Assembly: GCA_963822095.1 (NCBI GenBank)
Contig: CAWGGS010000011.1
Location: 1 to 64,000 of the forward strand
Length of the DNA stretch: 64,000 nt
Direction of reading: 5' to 3'
Source of the DNA: CAWGGS01 sp963822095
GTDB lineage: Bacteria; Desulfobacterota; Desulfobulbia; Desulfobulbales; Desulfocapsaceae
This document shows, piece after piece, positions 62,401 to 64,000 of the stretch (the first letter of the stretch is position 1; each line of letters begins with the position of its first letter). Under the pieces are notes generated by a model. It was given only the letters and a program-made list of their open reading frames with translations, did not search any database and was not told the DNA's origin. The position numbers and the translations under genes are program-made.

Positions 62401-64000
62401 TTTTTTCCTCCATTTGGTGATTTCGGATGGGAATTGGGACCTGATATGTTGTTTTGTGTATACAACAGTTCAATTTTATCCTGGTACATATTATATATCT
62501 TCTTGCGTTTGAGTTTCAGGGTCGGGGTCAACTCCCCTCCCTCGATGGAAAACTCCCTGGGGAGAAGGACGAATTTCTTGATGGTTTCGTAGGACGGCAG
62601 GGTCTTATTCAGCTCTTTGATACGCTCAGTATAAATCTCCAGGATCCGATTGTTGGTTACCAGCTCATCGAGATCGATATAGTTGAGCTTCTCTTCCCGG
62701 CCCAGATCGACCAGACGCTCGACATTGGGAGTCAGTAGCGCGATCAGATACGGTTTTCGATCACCAAAAACCATGGCCTGGGAGACGAATTTATCCAGAC
62801 GCAGCTCGTTCTCGAGAGGCTGCGGTGCGATGTTTTTGCCGCCGGCGGTGACGATAATCTCTTTTTTCCGATCAATAATATAGACAAAGCCTTCATCATC
62901 GATCCTGGCAATGTCACCGGTCTTTAACCAACCGTTTTCAAAGGTTTCGTCGGTTGCTTTCTGGTTGAGGTAATAGCCTTTCATCACCTGGGGACCTCGT
63001 ATCAAAAGCTCACCGTCCTCCGCCAACTTCAGCTCCGTCTCGTCAAAGGCCTTTCCCACAGAGTCGAAACGTACTTCGTCATAGCTGGTAAGGCAGACCG
63101 CCGGGCTGGTTTCCGTGAGCCCATAACCGGTATAGATCGGCAGACCGATGCTCCACATGAATTCATTGATGGTCTTGTCAAGCGGCGCGCCTCCGCAGAT
63201 AAAATAGCACAATCTTCCACCAAATTTCTCTCGTATTTTGCTGAAAACCAAATAATCGAAGAGTTTATATTGTAGTCCCAACAGGCCTACCGGCTTTTTC
63301 TCGACATATTTGAGATTGACGTATCTTCGTCCGACCTCAATAGCCTTATGGAAAATGGCCTGCTGAATTTTGCTCGTCTGATGGACATTTTCATAGATGC
63401 GCGAATAAATTTTTTCAAAAAGTCGAGGTACACTCACCATCGCGGTCGGTCTGACCTCAATCATGTTTTCCATGACCTTCTGGACGTTTTCGGCAAAGGC
63501 GATATGGTGGCCTTTGATCAAGGCAGCGTAATAACCGCCGGTCCTCTCAAGCACATGACTGAGTGGCAGAAAACTGAGAAAGGTCTCAATCCGGTCGGTT
63601 GGTTCCATCTTTTTCATGCCCGTCACGGTATCGAAGATCACATTTTCCTGGGTCAGCAGCACCCCTTTCGGCATTCCGGTGGTGCCTGACGTATAGATGA
63701 TAGTGATCAGGTCGTCGGGGGTTATCGCATCGATTAAGGTCTCAATCTGCGCCTGCTCTTCCTCTTTCAACGGATAGGAAACTTCAGACAGTTGATGCTG
63801 GGTGTAGACAGGGAAAGCGCGATCGCCCAGAAATAGTTCGTAAGAGACAACCAGCTCAATACCGGGAATCTGATCTCGAACGGAGAAGAGCTTTTCGTAT
63901 TGGCCCTTGGTGGAGACAAAGACGATCTTCGCCCCACTGTGATTAAGGACATAGGCCGCTTGCTCCCCGGTATTGGTGGCATAAATCGGAACAGTTACTC
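62397..64000 (-). CDS. Long-chain acyl-CoA synthetase (AMP-forming), start beyond window
   Basis: At least 533 residues; the frame stays open to the window edge, so the N-terminus is missing. The visible part begins around TVPIYATNTGEQAAYVLNHS. The ATP loop is canonical, IIYTSGTTGMPKGVLLTQ, and YGLTETSPAVCLT, TGDIARIDDEGFVYIIDRKK and NIAPQPLENELRLDKFV follow, as in the COG1022 long-chain (FAA1-type) synthetases. It is the first step of the operon, activating fatty acid to acyl-CoA. It contrasts with the altered synthetase relative at 2311. Confidence 0.94.
   Translation of the reverse strand, partial: VTVPIYATNTGEQAAYVLNHSGAKIVFVSTKGQYEKLFSVRDQIPGIELVVSYELFLGDRAFPVYTQHQLSEVSYPLKEEEQAQIETLIDAITPDDLITIIYTSGTTGMPKGVLLTQENVIFDTVTGMKKMEPTDRIETFLSFLPLSHVLERTGGYYAALIKGHHIAFAENVQKVMENMIEVRPTAMVSVPRLFEKIYSRIYENVHQTSKIQQAIFHKAIEVGRRYVNLKYVEKKPVGLLGLQYKLFDYLVFSKIREKFGGRLCYFICGGAPLDKTINEFMWSIGLPIYTGYGLTETSPAVCLTSYDEVRFDSVGKAFDETELKLAEDGELLIRGPQVMKGYYLNQKATDETFENGWLKTGDIARIDDEGFVYIIDRKKEIIVTAGGKNIAPQPLENELRLDKFVSQAMVFGDRKPYLIALLTPNVERLVDLGREEKLNYIDLDELVTNNRILEIYTERIKELNKTLPSYETIKKFVLLPREFSIEGGELTPTLKLKRKKIYNMYQDKIELLYTQNNISGPNSHPKSPNGGKK

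Overview
The window reads as a chromosomal segment of a strictly anaerobic, Gram-negative, fatty-acid-metabolising bacterium, most likely a Desulfobacterota (Desulfobulbales-like sulfate reducer). The basis is the gene content: EtfAB with a membrane FeS oxidoreductase of the ETF:menaquinone type, a double-cubane-cluster reductase with its activase, Dld-type FAD/FeS D-lactate dehydrogenase, bacteriohemerythrin, two-[4Fe-4S] nitroreductases, FadL-type outer membrane porin, and large acyl-CoA dehydrogenase operons. The genus cannot be fixed from sequence reading alone. No rRNA, tRNA, CRISPR array, phage or complete transposase gene was seen.

Layout. 0-9.2 kb: a cut nitroreductase, a ferritin-like protein, an outer-membrane barrel, an unusual acyl-CoA synthetase relative, a flavodoxin-fold quinone reductase, a ferredoxin-nitroreductase, a GNAT-histone-deacetylase fusion and a FadL porin. 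9.4-14.7 kb: an electron-transfer block on the minus strand (FeS oxidoreductase, etfB, etfA, SCP2-like protein, thioesterase) divergent from a MerR regulator. Four copies of one palindrome (consensus about TTGAC-N6-CGTAA) lie in front of the FeS oxidoreductase, the MerR gene and fadL, which points to one small lipid-catabolism regulon. 15.3-19.7 kb: hemerythrin-PilZ sensor, DUF2156 protein, and the double-cubane reductase/activase pair.

19.7-27.7 kb is an accessory stretch: short genes (DinB, YchF-like GTPase, GT-B glycosyltransferase, amine-oxidase-like flavoprotein, DUF6790-, DUF995- and DUF6544-like proteins) separated by several families of non-coding repeats with inverted ends. Two families show cores or arms turned round between copies, and one shows paired base changes that keep its stem. 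27.8-39.2 kb: MBL hydrolase, a 945-residue D-lactate dehydrogenase-like protein, a complete livKHMGF ABC transporter, and a LysR/YnfM-like divergent pair. 39.8-50 kb: a 1404-residue hybrid histidine kinase with a periplasmic propeller, a small zinc-ribbon protein, a TetR-EmrA-EmrB efflux operon with visible promoter and operator, and a PocR-PAS sensor whose upstream region carries a repeat element.

50-64 kb is a long minus-strand beta-oxidation cluster, read in the order acyl-CoA synthetase (cut by the window edge), fused 3-hydroxyacyl-CoA dehydrogenase/enoyl-CoA hydratase, thiolase, acyl-CoA dehydrogenase, MBL hydrolase, FeS-flavin dienoyl-CoA-reductase-like enzyme, DUF4442 hot-dog protein, second acyl-CoA dehydrogenase, ferredoxin-like protein. 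Together the two lipid regions give uptake (FadL), activation (acyl-CoA synthetase), the oxidation cycle, and transfer of acyl-CoA dehydrogenase electrons through EtfAB and the membrane FeS protein to the quinone pool.
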